Of a DNA stretch of 64,000 nucleotides, positions 43,171 through 52,501 are shown in pieces. The DNA is from an uncultured Acidobacteriota bacterium. GTDB lineage: Bacteria > Acidobacteriota > Terriglobia > Terriglobales > Acidobacteriaceae. A program made the translations under genes and the position numbers. Below the pieces are notes generated by a model. The model ran no database searches, had not been told where the DNA came from, and worked only from the letters and a program-made list of their open reading frames with translations. The stretch spans positions 1 to 64,000 of the forward strand of contig CAINND010000114.1 in NCBI GenBank assembly GCA_903851035.1, read 5' to 3'. Position 1 is the first letter of the stretch, and each line of letters starts with the position of its first letter.

Positions 43171-45552
43171 CTAGTTGCGCCCTTCGCCCGCATTGGCGCT
43201 CTTGGCGGCCACCTTCACGCCGCTCAGCCCGTTGATGTAACGCGCGATGCCGCGATAGAGGGCCTCGGCAATCTTCTGGCGATACTCGGGCGTCTGCAGT
43301 TTGCGTTCATCCGCCGGGTTGGAGACAAACGAAATCTCCGCCAGGATCGAGGGCATGTTCGCGCCAATCAGCACGATGAACGGAGCCTTCTTCACGCCGC
43401 GATCCTTCATCGTGCGCTCCTTGCCGGCCAGCCCCTGGTACAGCGAGTGCTGCACATCGGTGGCAAACTCGCGCGACTCCTCTACCTTTTCCTTCAGCGC
43501 GATCTTCTTCACCAGGTCGCCCAGCTCGTGCACGCTCTTCTCACTCACCGCGTTTTCGCGCGCCGCTACCTCCAGCGCGTCGGGCGACGGGTTGAAGTTC
43601 AAATAGTAGGTCTCCACGCCGCGCGCCGAAGCATCCTGGCTGCTGTTGGCGTGCACGCTCACGAACAGGTCCGCCTGCTGCTTGTTGGCGATGGCCGTGC
43701 GCGTCTCCAGCGGGATGAACGTGTCGTCGTCGCGCGTGTAGATTACGTCGGCGCCCATCTTCGTCTGCAACATTCTGCCCAGGCGCAGCGATACGTCGAG
43801 TACCAGGTCTTTTTCCAGCAATCCGTTCGGACCGATGGTGCCCGTATCGTGGCCGCCGTGGCCGGCGTCAATCACGATGCGTCCTACCTTCAGCCCCAAC
43901 GCGCGAATCAGCGAGCGCTGGCCGTCCGCCGTAGGCTGTGCCTGGTGAGCTGTGCTGCGCGGCCTGGCCGATGTGGCCGTCTTGCGCTCGGGCTCACGCG
44001 GAGCCACCACCTGCACCGTGGGTTCGCTCGTCGGCTCGGCCGTCGCCTTTTGCTCAACGCTGTTCAGCCGTCCTACCTCGCTCTTGGTGGACTCCTGCGC
44101 ACCGCGCGCAGCAGGCTTCTCGGCCTCGCGCGGCACCGGCGGCAGTTCTGACACCCGGGTTGCCTGCTTGGGCCCCGGAGCGATCTCCGGCGAAGCCGTG
44201 TTCCCCCCGGCCCGCACCGTGGGCACCTCGTCATGCTTTACGGCGGAAACAGTTGGCATGGTCGTGGATGCTTCCACCGCGGGATTTGTGGAGCCCGGCG
44301 AATCACTCGGCGGTGGCGGTGGTATCAGCGGCGCGGGGAACATCTCGCGCGCCACGCTTGCGGAGGGCTCAATCTTCTGGCTGCCCGGCACTGCCTTCTG
44401 CACGGTTGTGTTTTTCTGGCTGGCCGCCGCCGGCTCCATCGAAGCCGGACTAGCCTTGTTCTCCTCCGCCTGCTGTGCGCGCGCCACCAGCGTCTGCGGA
44501 GCGTTGCTCTTCCGCCCGTGGATGTCCACGATCAGGCGATACGGGTTGGGCAGCAGGAAGGCCGCGTAGTCGCTGACGTCGTCCACCTCCAGCACCACCC
44601 GCACCATTCCCTTCTGGAACTGCGCGATGCGCACGCGGCGCAGGAAGCCGTCGCTCACCTCAAAGGTCTTGCCCACCAGCGTCGAGGCCAGCTTGGTGTC
44701 GTACAGGTCAAAAAAGATGCGGTCGGGATTGTTGACCCGCCCGGCCTCGTACTTTACTTCCTGCTCAAGATCAATCGCCACGCGGGTGTAGTCCGGCGTG
44801 GACCAGTGGCGGATGCCGGTGACCAGCGGCAGCGCGGCGTGCGCGGTCTCGGCACTGGTTTCCACCGGGTGCGCATCCTGATTCTTCACGTCTTGAGCTT
44901 TTGATTCCTGTGTCCGTGGCTCCGTCTGCTTCACCGCCGCTGGCTTCGGCCTGCGCGCCGCGCGGGTCTGCTGATCCATTTCGACAATGGCTTCGCGCGC
45001 GTCGGCCGCCAGTTGCAGGTGCGGATAGCGGTGGATGACTTCCTGGAAAATCTCGCGCGCCTTGTCGTGCTCTTCCAAATCCTCTTTGTAAATCTGACCG
45101 ATGGTGAACAGCGCATCGAAGCGATACTTGCTTCCCGGATACTCGCGGCGCAGAAATTCATACTGCGCAATGGCCGCGCGCAGCGAGCGTTCATCGTGGA
45201 AGCTGCGGCCCACTTCGGCAAGCAACTCCGCCACGGCCACCACGCTGGCATCGGCCTTGCTGCTTGCGGGGGATGTGTAATAAACGCGGCGATAGGCGTC
45301 GGTTACGCGCTGATATTCACGGCGGGTGCGCTCGCGCTGCGGCAGGCCGTTCAACTCCTCGCGCATGCGTTCGGCGGTCTCAAACTGGGTGCGTGCCTGC
45401 TGCTTGCGCGCCTGCGGGGGCTGCGGAGCATGTGGCGTGGCCCCCTCGGCTGCCATTACCAACAGCAACATCAGCGCAGCCACCAGCCATCGCGGAGTAA
45501 TCCCAGCCCGGATCGTCCTCTGCCGCGGCATCACCATGCGTATGGGCACCAT
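43171..45552 (-). CDS. N-acetylmuramoyl-L-alanine amidase with TPR and AMIN domains
   Basis: The 793-residue exported protein has a signal peptide (WLVAALMLLLVMAAEGA). A TPR-like region follows (about residues 90-190, YPGSKYRFDALFTIGQIYKEDLEEHDKAREIF), then an AMIN domain (IRHWSTPDYTRVAIDLEQ to VDIHGR, about 235-350). A low-complexity linker of about 220 residues precedes Amidase_3 (VIDAGHGGHDTGTIGPNG with zinc His, then SVHANSS, then ILAEISFVSNPADE with catalytic Glu). It cleaves the amide between MurNAc and the stem peptide, as AmiC-type enzymes do in cell separation. The ATG follows the stop of the lytic transglycosylase gene with no gap, so the two are coexpressed. Confidence 0.92.
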   Translation of the reverse strand: MVPIRMVMPRQRTIRAGITPRWLVAALMLLLVMAAEGATPHAPQPPQARKQQARTQFETAERMREELNGLPQRERTRREYQRVTDAYRRVYYTSPASSKADASVVAVAELLAEVGRSFHDERSLRAAIAQYEFLRREYPGSKYRFDALFTIGQIYKEDLEEHDKAREIFQEVIHRYPHLQLAADAREAIVEMDQQTRAARRPKPAAVKQTEPRTQESKAQDVKNQDAHPVETSAETAHAALPLVTGIRHWSTPDYTRVAIDLEQEVKYEAGRVNNPDRIFFDLYDTKLASTLVGKTFEVSDGFLRRVRIAQFQKGMVRVVLEVDDVSDYAAFLLPNPYRLIVDIHGRKSNAPQTLVARAQQAEENKASPASMEPAAASQKNTTVQKAVPGSQKIEPSASVAREMFPAPLIPPPPPSDSPGSTNPAVEASTTMPTVSAVKHDEVPTVRAGGNTASPEIAPGPKQATRVSELPPVPREAEKPAARGAQESTKSEVGRLNSVEQKATAEPTSEPTVQVVAPREPERKTATSARPRSTAHQAQPTADGQRSLIRALGLKVGRIVIDAGHGGHDTGTIGPNGLLEKDLVLDVSLRLGRMLQTKMGADVIYTRDDDTFIPLETRTAIANKQQADLFVSVHANSSQDASARGVETYYLNFNPSPDALEVAARENAVSEKSVHELGDLVKKIALKEKVEESREFATDVQHSLYQGLAGKERTMKDRGVKKAPFIVLIGANMPSILAEISFVSNPADERKLQTPEYRQKIAEALYRGIARYINGLSGVKVAAKSANAGEGRN

Positions 45553-46428
45553 TTACTCCGTGTTGGTGATGAACAGGTGCCCGCGCTCATCGCGGTGCAC
45601 CAGAACAGGCCGTGACAGGTTGCTGAAGCGCGCGTCCAACGGGCCCGTGCCCATCAGATGCGTGATGCGCTTCACGTAATTCTGAGTCTCGCTGTAGGGA
45701 GGGATGCCGCCATTGCGCTCCACCGCGCCCTTGCCCGCGTTGTAGGCCGCCAGCGATAGCGGCACGTTGCCGCCAAAATTGTCCAGCAGGCCCTTCAGGT
45801 GCCGAACTCCGGCCTCCACGTTCTGGCGCGCGTCAAACGGATTATTCACGTCGTACTGATGCGCCGTCGCCGGCATCAGTTGCATCAGGCCCATGGCCCC
45901 CTTGCGGCTCACCGCGTTCGGGTTGTAATTGGATTCCACCTGCACCAGCGAGCGCACCAGGTTGGGATCCACCTTGTGCCGTGCCGCCGCTTCGTGAATG
46001 AAGCGGTCGATATCCTCCGCGCTCACCCTGCGGCCGGCCGCGGCCTCCGCGTAGTTGGGATCGTTTCCCGCCAGTCCGCGTATGGTGGACTTCCCCTTGC
46101 CCAGCCTCGGCTGGCTCTCAATGTAGCTGTTCACCTCGCCGGCCACCGCCTGCGCCGAGCGTAATGCCTCCGCTGAACTGGCCTTCACCGGCAGCCACTT
46201 CTTCTGTGCTTTGTCCCAATAGTAGAGTTGCTGCGCCTTTACCGGGCGCGCAGGCCGTGGCGTCGGAGTGTCGTTGGTCCACACCGTGCGGCCGTTCTCC
46301 ACCATGGGCTGGATTGTCTGTCCGGCCAGAGTTGCCGCGGGCAGCAGCAGCGCCATCAGCGCAAGGCACGGCGCGGCCACCCTCGGGTGCCGTACCGCTC
46401 TCCGAAATTCGCTTTGGCCCGCGACCAT
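45553..46428 (-). CDS. Lytic transglycosylase (SLT domain)
   Basis: The 291-residue protein has a signal peptide (APCLALMALLLPAATLA). A short DUF4124-like beta segment follows (TIQPMVENGRTVWTND). The SLT/lysozyme-like domain has the motif VRSLVQVESNYNPNAVSRKGAMGLMQLMPATA, whose ESNYNP contains the catalytic Glu, and NVEAGVRHLKGLL, LSLAAYNAGKGAVE. It cleaves MurNAc-GlcNAc bonds in peptidoglycan. A well-formed promoter lies 70 bases upstream. It is the first gene of a two-gene murein operon with the amidase. The last gene ends one base before the next start codon. Confidence 0.92.
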   Translation of the reverse strand: MVAGQSEFRRAVRHPRVAAPCLALMALLLPAATLAGQTIQPMVENGRTVWTNDTPTPRPARPVKAQQLYYWDKAQKKWLPVKASSAEALRSAQAVAGEVNSYIESQPRLGKGKSTIRGLAGNDPNYAEAAAGRRVSAEDIDRFIHEAAARHKVDPNLVRSLVQVESNYNPNAVSRKGAMGLMQLMPATAHQYDVNNPFDARQNVEAGVRHLKGLLDNFGGNVPLSLAAYNAGKGAVERNGGIPPYSETQNYVKRITHLMGTGPLDARFSNLSRPVLVHRDERGHLFITNTE

Positions 46429-46495
46429 ACGCTCTCCCTGCGCCAGGCAACTTCACCCGCCGCTGGCTCGCCACTCCCTTTTGCCAAGTAATTGA

Positions 46496-46524
46496 ATTAT
46501 AGGGCCCGTAGATGGACGCTTCAA
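46496..46524 (-). promoter_or_regulatory. Sigma-70-type promoter of the murein operon
   Basis: On the minus strand TTGAAG (46524-46519) and TATAAT (46501-46496) are separated by exactly 17 bases, about 68 bases upstream of the lytic transglycosylase start. Confidence 0.75.
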
Positions 46525-46681
46525 TCCTCAGACACATGGGGAATCCACTCAGTGAATGGGGTAAAAGCCTACGATAACCCTATAAAAACCTAAATCAGCG
46601 GAACCCAGGTTACGCCAGTGCCCCCCGCCGATGCCCATTCCGCGAGCCCGCAATCGGCCAACCTCGGAATCCGCAATCAAT

Positions 46682-46713
46682 AGAAAAGCCGGAGGGGATT
46701 GTCCCTCCGGCCT
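46682..46713 (-). terminator. Rho-independent terminator after alaS
   Basis: On the minus strand GCCGGAGGG / CCCTCCGGC with a short loop is followed by TTTTCTA, about 20 bases past the alaS stop. Confidence 0.88.
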
Positions 46714-46733
46714 TCTTACGCACTTCTTAGCCT

Positions 46734-49433
46734 TTAGCCCAGCAAGGCCGCCACCGCATCCGGAGCTTCGCGCAGCGCCTGGTCCAGTGCCTCGGGATTC
46801 TTGCCGCCGGCCTCGGCCATATCAGGTCGTCCGCCGCCGCTGCCGCCCACCTTCTGCGCCACCGCGCCAACGACTTTACCGGCCTGAATCCTGCCCGTCA
46901 GGTCCTTCGTCACGCCAACGATCAGCGCTACTTTACTCTCGGTGACCGAGCCCACAATCACCACGCCCGAGCCCAGCTTGTTGCGGAAGTTATCCACCAG
47001 CGTGCGTAACTGGTTGCGGTCCAGGTTGTCGGAGCGATGCGCCAGCACCTTCACGCCCTTTACCTCGTGCACGTTGTCCTCGGCGCTGGCCACGGCCGTG
47101 GCGGCACTCTTCATGCGCACCTGGTCCAGCTCCTTGCGCAGCTTCTTCAACTCTTCATCGCGGCGCTCCAGCTCCTGCCGCAAAGCGTCTGCCGGTGAAT
47201 GATCACTGCGTCCCACCATCCCGCTGACCACCGCTTCCAGCTCGTGGTCGCGGCGGAAGTGTTCCAGTGATCGCTCGCCGGCGACGGCCTCAATGCGGCG
47301 CACCCCGCTGCTGACGCTGGCCTCCTTCAGAATCTTGATCAGGCCGATCTCTCCCGTGGCCGCCACGTGCGTGCCGCCGCAGAGCTCAGTGCTGAAGTCG
47401 TCAATCTTGAGGACGCGAACCTTTTCGCCGTACTTTTCGCCAAACAGGGCCATCGCGTGATACTCGCTGACGGCCACGTCAATCGGCACGTCTTCAATCG
47501 TCTGCACGGCGCGGTTCAGCAGCACCTGGCGATTGGCGATGTCCTCAATCTCCTGCAACTCCTCGTCGGCCACCTGGCTGAAGTGCGAAAAATCAAAGCG
47601 CAGATAGTTGGGCGAAACGAGCGACCCGGCCTGCTTGACGTGCGTTCCCAGCACCTGGCGCAGCGCCGCATGGAGCAAGTGCGTCGCCGTGTGATGCCGC
47701 CGCGTGGCGTCGCGCAGTTCGCGGTTAACCACGGCGATGACCCGGTCTCCCACGCTGAGGGGCTGGCGCAATGTGACCTTGTGCGCGCGAACTCCCTGCA
47801 CGGGTGAGTGCACACCCTCCACCTCGGCCACCACCACCGTGCGGTCGCCCGCATAGAGCCAGCCGCGGTCGCCCACTTGTCCACCACTCTCGGAGTAGAA
47901 CGGCGTGTGGTCCAGCACAATATCCGCCTGCTGACCAGCCGAAAGTGTCTGCACGCCCTGCCCGTTGCTGACGATGGCCAGCACCTCGCAACCCACGATC
48001 TCCAACTGCTTGTAGCCTTCAAAAACCGAGGGCTTCAGCGAGGCGAATACCGGCGAAGCCGACTTCTGCGAGCCACCCTTCCAGCTTGCGCGAGCCGTCT
48101 TGCGCTGCTCGTCCATGGCGGCGTCAAAGCCCGTCTGGTCAAAGTGCACGCCCTGGTCGTGGGCGGCATCGGTCATAAAATCCAGCGGCAGGCCGAAGGT
48201 GTCATAGAGCTTGAATGCCTCGCGTCCCGGCAGCGTGTTGTTCTCTGGGTTGTCCAGCAGCTCCTGTAACTTATTCAGACCGACAGCCACCGTCGTGGCG
48301 AATCTCGTCTCCTCGGTTTCAATCACCTTGGCCACGCGTGTCGCGCTCTCGTCCAGTTCCGGATAGGCACCGTGCATCTCGCGCACTACGGCCTCCACCA
48401 TCTTGTGCAGGAAAGGCTGCGTCTGGCCGAGCAGGCGTCCGTGGCGAATGGCGCGGCGGATGATCTTGCGCAGCACGTAGCCGCGTCCTTCGTTGGCCGG
48501 CAGCACGCCGTCACTGATCAGAAACGTCGCCGCACGCGAGTGGTCGGCGATAACGCGCAGGCTGGCCGCCGTGTGCGATGCCGCACTGCCCTTGCGCTGG
48601 CCTCCGCCCGTGAGCTCCTCGGCCCGGCGGGTCAGCGGCGTGAACAAATCCGTGTCGTAGTTGCTCACCACGTTTTGCAGCACGGCGGTCACGCGCTCCA
48701 GGCCGGCGCCGGTATCAATGCTGGGCTTGGGCAAGGGGGTAAGCACGCCGTCGGCCGAGCGGTCGAACTGCATGAAGACCAGGTTCCATATCTCGACGTA
48801 GCGGCCGCACTCGCAGGGAAACTTGCACTCTCCGGCCTTGCACTCCGGCAGCTTCAAGTCGCTGCTGGCCACGCCCATGTCGTAGTGAATCTCCGAGCAG
48901 GGGCCGCAGGGGCCGGTGTCGCCCATCTGCCAGAAGTTTTCCTTCATGCCCAGCTCAAAGATGCGCTCGGCCGGCACTCCGGCCTTCAGCCAGTAGCCGT
49001 AAGCCTCCTCGTCGCGCGGCACGCCGTTCTCGCCCTTGAAGATCGTCACGTAGAGCTTGCTGGCGTCCATGGCAAACCACTGCTTGCCCGTTACCAGCTC
49101 CCAGGCGTAGGCGATGGCCTCCGGCTTAAAGTAGTCGCCAAAGCTGAAGTTGCCCAGCATCTCAAAGAACGTGTGATGGCGGTTGGTGAAGCCGACGTTC
49201 TCCAGGTCGTTGTGCTTGCCCCCGGCGCGGACGCACTTCTGGCTGGTCGTGGCCCGGCTGTAATCGCGCTTTTCCGCCCCCAAAAACACGTCCTTGAACT
49301 GGTTCATCCCGGCGTTGGTAAAAAGCAGGGTGGGGTCGTTGGCGGGCACCAGGCTGCTGCTGTGTACCTGGCGGTGGCCTTTCTGGGCGAAAAACTCCAG
49401 AAACATGCGGCGTACTTCGTTACCGGTGGGCAT
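46734..49433 (-). CDS. alaS: Alanine-tRNA ligase
   Basis: The 899-residue class II synthetase begins [19 protein letters not shown] and has motif-2/3 sequences [22 protein letters not shown] and AGLERV. The editing domain is visible in [27 protein letters not shown], and the zinc-binding ELCGGTHV motif follows. A C-terminal glycine-rich DHHA1 domain ([23 protein letters not shown]) completes the protein. The length is standard. It attaches alanine to tRNA-Ala and deacylates mischarged Ser/Gly species. The gene is divergent from the PilZ gene upstream and has its own terminator. Confidence 0.97.
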   Translation of the reverse strand: MPTGNEVRRMFLEFFAQKGHRQVHSSSLVPANDPTLLFTNAGMNQFKDVFLGAEKRDYSRATTSQKCVRAGGKHNDLENVGFTNRHHTFFEMLGNFSFGDYFKPEAIAYAWELVTGKQWFAMDASKLYVTIFKGENGVPRDEEAYGYWLKAGVPAERIFELGMKENFWQMGDTGPCGPCSEIHYDMGVASSDLKLPECKAGECKFPCECGRYVEIWNLVFMQFDRSADGVLTPLPKPSIDTGAGLERVTAVLQNVVSNYDTDLFTPLTRRAEELTGGGQRKGSAASHTAASLRVIADHSRAATFLISDGVLPANEGRGYVLRKIIRRAIRHGRLLGQTQPFLHKMVEAVVREMHGAYPELDESATRVAKVIETEETRFATTVAVGLNKLQELLDNPENNTLPGREAFKLYDTFGLPLDFMTDAAHDQGVHFDQTGFDAAMDEQRKTARASWKGGSQKSASPVFASLKPSVFEGYKQLEIVGCEVLAIVSNGQGVQTLSAGQQADIVLDHTPFYSESGGQVGDRGWLYAGDRTVVVAEVEGVHSPVQGVRAHKVTLRQPLSVGDRVIAVVNRELRDATRRHHTATHLLHAALRQVLGTHVKQAGSLVSPNYLRFDFSHFSQVADEELQEIEDIANRQVLLNRAVQTIEDVPIDVAVSEYHAMALFGEKYGEKVRVLKIDDFSTELCGGTHVAATGEIGLIKILKEASVSSGVRRIEAVAGERSLEHFRRDHELEAVVSGMVGRSDHSPADALRQELERRDEELKKLRKELDQVRMKSAATAVASAEDNVHEVKGVKVLAHRSDNLDRNQLRTLVDNFRNKLGSGVVIVGSVTESKVALIVGVTKDLTGRIQAGKVVGAVAQKVGGSGGGRPDMAEAGGKNPEALDQALREAPDAVAALLG

Positions 49434-49701
49434 ATAGGGTCACTTTCACTTGGTTGCATGGCCATCCGCAGGGCGGCGCCGGAGCGCGTTAAACCACACA
49501 GGAGGCACGGTATTCTGCGATTTTATCATCCTGAAACCGATAAGCGATTTGACATCCACCTGTTACGGACTGAACAACGGTGCACCACAATATGAAAAAA
49601 GACTGTCCCATTCAGGCTAATATCAGCGACAATAGGCGTGTTGCGGTAACGAAATATTGTTATGCTAGCCGCTTACGTACGCCAGAAGTGAGTGATTCAT
49701 A

Positions 49702-50547
49702 GTGGATTACACGGCCAAACCCGATGCGGCGGGACAAGCTATCGTTCCCAAGCGGCGCGAAGCGCGACTGCCTGCCTCGCTCAGCGTACGCGTGCTTGGC
49801 ATTGACTCGCAGGGCAAGGCCTTCCACCAGTCGGCCACCACAATCGATATCAGCCTCTCCGGCGGACGCATCACCGGCACCACCGCCCATCTGAACCCCG
49901 GCGACATTGTTGGCGTGCAGAGCAGCGGCGACAAGTGCCGCTTCAAGGTTTCCTGGATTCGCCCCAACGGCACCGACGGCACCTATCAGATGGGCTTGCA
50001 GTGCATGGAAAAGGGCAAGAGTCCGTGGCGGGATAAAATCCAGCACTTCGCACCGGGTGAGCGCCGTGGCAATGACCGCTTCCCCTGCAACGGCTCGGTC
50101 AGCCTGCGCTCAGCCAGCTTCCCCACTCCCATCTGGGGCACCCTCCGCGACATCAGCGAAGGCGGCTGCTATGTGCAATGCGTCAACGTCGCGCCTCCGG
50201 GTGAGATCGTCAGCGTACAGTTCATCCTCAACGGCGTGCAGATCAACGGGGTCACCGAGGTGCGCACCAGCCGCGCCACCGTGGGCATGGGCCTGCTATG
50301 GTGCGATCTGGGCTGGGACGGACAGGAGAAGCTGCACAACATTCTCCGCGCCCTCAGCATGAACTACACGGAGACCAACTCCAGCAAGGTCAAGGCCATC
50401 GCCCAGCTCGAAAAGCTCCACCAGCTCATCGCCGCCCTGCGCGAACGCATGGAAAGCAACCACACTTTGGTGGACCTGCAGACCATCGGGCGCTTGAGCG
50501 ATGCCGAGGAGAAGCTCTCCACGGTGCTGAAAAGCATGCAGGGCTAG
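49702..50547 (+). CDS. Double PilZ-domain protein
   Basis: The 281-residue protein has two PilZ-like domains in tandem. The first has KRREARLPASLSVRV and IDISLSGGRI (residues about 17-100); the second has ERRGNDRFPCNGSVSLR and RDISEGGCYVQC (about 117-215). A helical C-terminus with coiled-coil character follows (SSKVKAIAQLEKLHQLIAALRERM). In both domains the D-x-S-x-x-G motif is present. The first has an R-x-x-x-R arrangement, so cyclic di-GMP binding is likely. The start is a GTG at 49702. Its location two genes from recX/pilT and in a genome with several PilZ proteins suggests a role in surface behaviour. Confidence 0.82.
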   Translation: MDYTAKPDAAGQAIVPKRREARLPASLSVRVLGIDSQGKAFHQSATTIDISLSGGRITGTTAHLNPGDIVGVQSSGDKCRFKVSWIRPNGTDGTYQMGLQCMEKGKSPWRDKIQHFAPGERRGNDRFPCNGSVSLRSASFPTPIWGTLRDISEGGCYVQCVNVAPPGEIVSVQFILNGVQINGVTEVRTSRATVGMGLLWCDLGWDGQEKLHNILRALSMNYTETNSSKVKAIAQLEKLHQLIAALRERMESNHTLVDLQTIGRLSDAEEKLSTVLKSMQG

Positions 50548-50571
50548 CCCCATCTGCGCTAACCTGTCTAC

Positions 50572-50982
50572 ATGAAGAAAATCATTCTCTCAATCAATCT
50601 CCTGCTTGCCCTCGCCCTGGCACTGGCTCCGGCCTGCTCCGCGCAGGCGGCCGCCGGCACTCCAGCGGCCAACACACCGGCGATCGTGGAGATGTCCGCA
50701 GACCTCGGTCCCTGCTCCGTGCTCTTCACCGTCAACGGCAAGGATGGCCACCCCCTCTACAACGCCAAGATCACTACCCGGCTGAAGTACGGAGTTGGCG
50801 GCCTTAAGCGCCTGGATCTGGAGGCCTTTACCAATGCAAACGGCCAGGTAAAGTTCATCCACCTGCCCAGCTCGCCTAAGCACCCCATCTACTTTTATGT
50901 TGGCAAGGATGAAAGTCTGGAGATCATCGAGTTCGCTCCCGACGTGCGCTGCCAGGATGAAAAGACCGTAGTGCTGAAGTAG
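50572..50982 (+). CDS. Small secreted protein of unknown function
   Basis: The 136-residue product has a signal peptide (IILSINLLLALALALAPACSAQA). One probable beta-sandwich domain with carboxypeptidase-regulatory-like character follows (VNGKDGHPLYNAKITTRLKYG, then TNANGQVKFIHLP). Two cysteines in the mature part (LGPCSVLF and DVRCQDEK) may be paired. No specific family is recognised. It starts 24 bases after the double PilZ gene, so the two are probably cotranscribed. Confidence 0.65.
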   Translation: MKKIILSINLLLALALALAPACSAQAAAGTPAANTPAIVEMSADLGPCSVLFTVNGKDGHPLYNAKITTRLKYGVGGLKRLDLEAFTNANGQVKFIHLPSSPKHPIYFYVGKDESLEIIEFAPDVRCQDEKTVVLK

Positions 50983-51057
50983 TTGTGAAGTAGCACAGCT
51001 TAACCACGCAAGCGCGCCCGATGATTCGCCGTGCGCCCTTGCTTGAACAAAGCCGCC

Positions 51058-51804
51058 TTACCGGGCGGCCTTTTTCTTGGCGGCCTTTGTTGTCGCCTTC
51101 TTCGGCGATTTCTCTTGGGCCTTCTTCTTCGCAGCTTTCTTTTTTGCCGCCTGCTTTTCCGCCGCAGTCACCTGCTCGGCCGCGCGCCACATATACCAGC
51201 TCGCCACCGTGCACCAGGGATGCCAATTCCGCGCCTGCCTGAGCATCCTGTGTTTGTCCGGCAACTCGCGCATGCGATACAGCCGCTGCATTCCCTTGCG
51301 CACGCCGTAGTCGTCCACCGGCAGCACGTTGGGCCGCCCGAGGTCGAAGATCAGCATCATCTCCACCGTCCAGCGCCCGATGCCGCGCACCTGGCTTACC
51401 CGCTCGATGATCTCCTCGTCGTCCATGCGGCCCATCGCCGCCGCCGTTGGCACCGTGCCATCCAGGCACTTGGAAGCCAAATCCCGCAGCGCGGCCAGCT
51501 TCGCCGCCGATAGGCCCGCCCCGCGCAGCGCGCTCTCCTCCAACTCCAGTAGTCGAGCCGGTGTCATCTGGCGCCGCGGAAACAGAGCCTGCACTCGACC
51601 CAGAATCGCCGCCGCCGCCGAGCCCGCCAGTTGCTGATAAACGATCGAGCTGGCCAGGGCCGGAAAGACCGGAAAGCGTTTTGGCGGCAGGATTCCGCAC
51701 GGCCCCGTCTGCGCCATCAGCGCCCCCAGCCGCGCGTCCACCGCCGCAAGATGCCGTTCAGCCTCGCTCCAGCCGGGATGCTCATTTCCAAGAGCCTTGC
51801 TCAT
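51058..51804 (-). CDS. DNA-3-methyladenine glycosylase II-like (HhH-GPD) with lysine-rich tail
   Basis: The 248-residue protein has the HhH-GPD glycosylase core: FPALASSIVYQQLAGSAAAAI, then SQVRGIGRWTVEMMLIFDLGRPNVLPVDDYGVRKGM, where the hairpin VRGIGRWT and the Asp in VDDYG are the expected DNA-binding and catalytic elements of AlkA-type enzymes. These remove alkylated purines from DNA. A C-terminal tail of about 40 residues is almost entirely Lys, Ala, Gln and Thr (AAKKKAAKKKAQEKSPKK), resembling histone H1-like basic tails. It overlaps recX by four bases (ATGA). Confidence 0.88.
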   Translation of the reverse strand: MSKALGNEHPGWSEAERHLAAVDARLGALMAQTGPCGILPPKRFPVFPALASSIVYQQLAGSAAAAILGRVQALFPRRQMTPARLLELEESALRGAGLSAAKLAALRDLASKCLDGTVPTAAAMGRMDDEEIIERVSQVRGIGRWTVEMMLIFDLGRPNVLPVDDYGVRKGMQRLYRMRELPDKHRMLRQARNWHPWCTVASWYMWRAAEQVTAAEKQAAKKKAAKKKAQEKSPKKATTKAAKKKAAR

Positions 51805-52376
51805 TCCATCTCCTCCGCCGCCGGGGACGACTCGGCCATCTCGCGCTCCTGCTCCAGCGCGGCCAGCGTCTCGTCCTCCACCTTCCAGTTGCGCAACAGC
51901 TCGCTGATGACCCTTGAGCTGAATCCCGCGCGAGCCATCATGCGGAAGATGCGCGCCGCCTGCTTCTGGTCCGCCGGAGCCTTCAACCGCTTGCGCGCCG
52001 CAAAGTCGCGCGCCAGTTTCCGCTCGTCCACATCGGCGTAAATCTCACCCACCGTCTTGCCGATTACGTCGTTATGCACGCCGCGAGCCTTCAGCTCCTG
52101 CACAACGCGAATCTTGCCGAACTTCTCGTTGTCCCGCCGGTTGGCCGAGTAGCTGGTGGCGTAGATCGTGTCGTTCAGGTAGCGCATCTCCTTCAGCCGC
52201 AGTGTCACGGCCTCCACCAGTTGCTCACCTTCCGGCTGCTGCCCGAGTTTGGTGCGCATCAGCCGCTTGATCTCCGCCACGGTGCGCGCCTGCCGCCCCA
52301 GCGCGCCGACCGCGTAGTCGAAGAGCTGTGCTTCCGTGTATGTACGGGGTGACGTCTTGCGCTTGCCAAAAGCCAT
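51801..52376 (-). CDS. recX: Regulatory protein RecX
   Basis: The 191-residue all-helical protein has the RecX repeats: LFDYAVGALGRQARTVAEIKRLM, LKEMRYLNDTIYATSYSANRRDNEKFGKIRVVQELKARGV and ARIFRMMARAGFSSRVISELL. RecX modulates RecA filament growth. It lies upstream of, and overlaps by four bases, the AlkA-like glycosylase gene, so DNA repair functions are coupled. recA is not in the window. Start at 52376 (MAFGKRK); upstream in-frame sequence has no ribosome site. Confidence 0.88.
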   Translation of the reverse strand: MAFGKRKTSPRTYTEAQLFDYAVGALGRQARTVAEIKRLMRTKLGQQPEGEQLVEAVTLRLKEMRYLNDTIYATSYSANRRDNEKFGKIRVVQELKARGVHNDVIGKTVGEIYADVDERKLARDFAARKRLKAPADQKQAARIFRMMARAGFSSRVISELLRNWKVEDETLAALEQEREMAESSPAAEEME

Positions 52377-52448
52377 GATGCGAACAGTGTCCTTCGGGCG
52401 GGGCCGCCCGCGCAAGTGCCCGCCAAATGAAAGATGTGCCTTCTGTGC

Positions 52449-52480
52449 AAAACAAAAGCGCTCCGCCGTCGGAGCGCCTT
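52449..52480 (-). terminator. Rho-independent terminator after pilT
   Basis: On the minus strand a GCGCTCC / GGAGCGC stem (7 bp, 6-nt loop) is followed by TTTTGTTTT, about 25 bases beyond the pilT stop. Confidence 0.85.
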
Positions 52481-52501
52481 ATTGAAATCTGTTTACGTCG
52501 G

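Larger units (their letters stand above)
46429..46733. other. 305-bp intergenic region between alaS and the murein operon
   Basis: It holds the promoter of the lytic transglycosylase gene (46496-46524) and the alaS terminator (46682-46713). The 160 bases between them show nothing recognisable. Confidence 0.6.
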
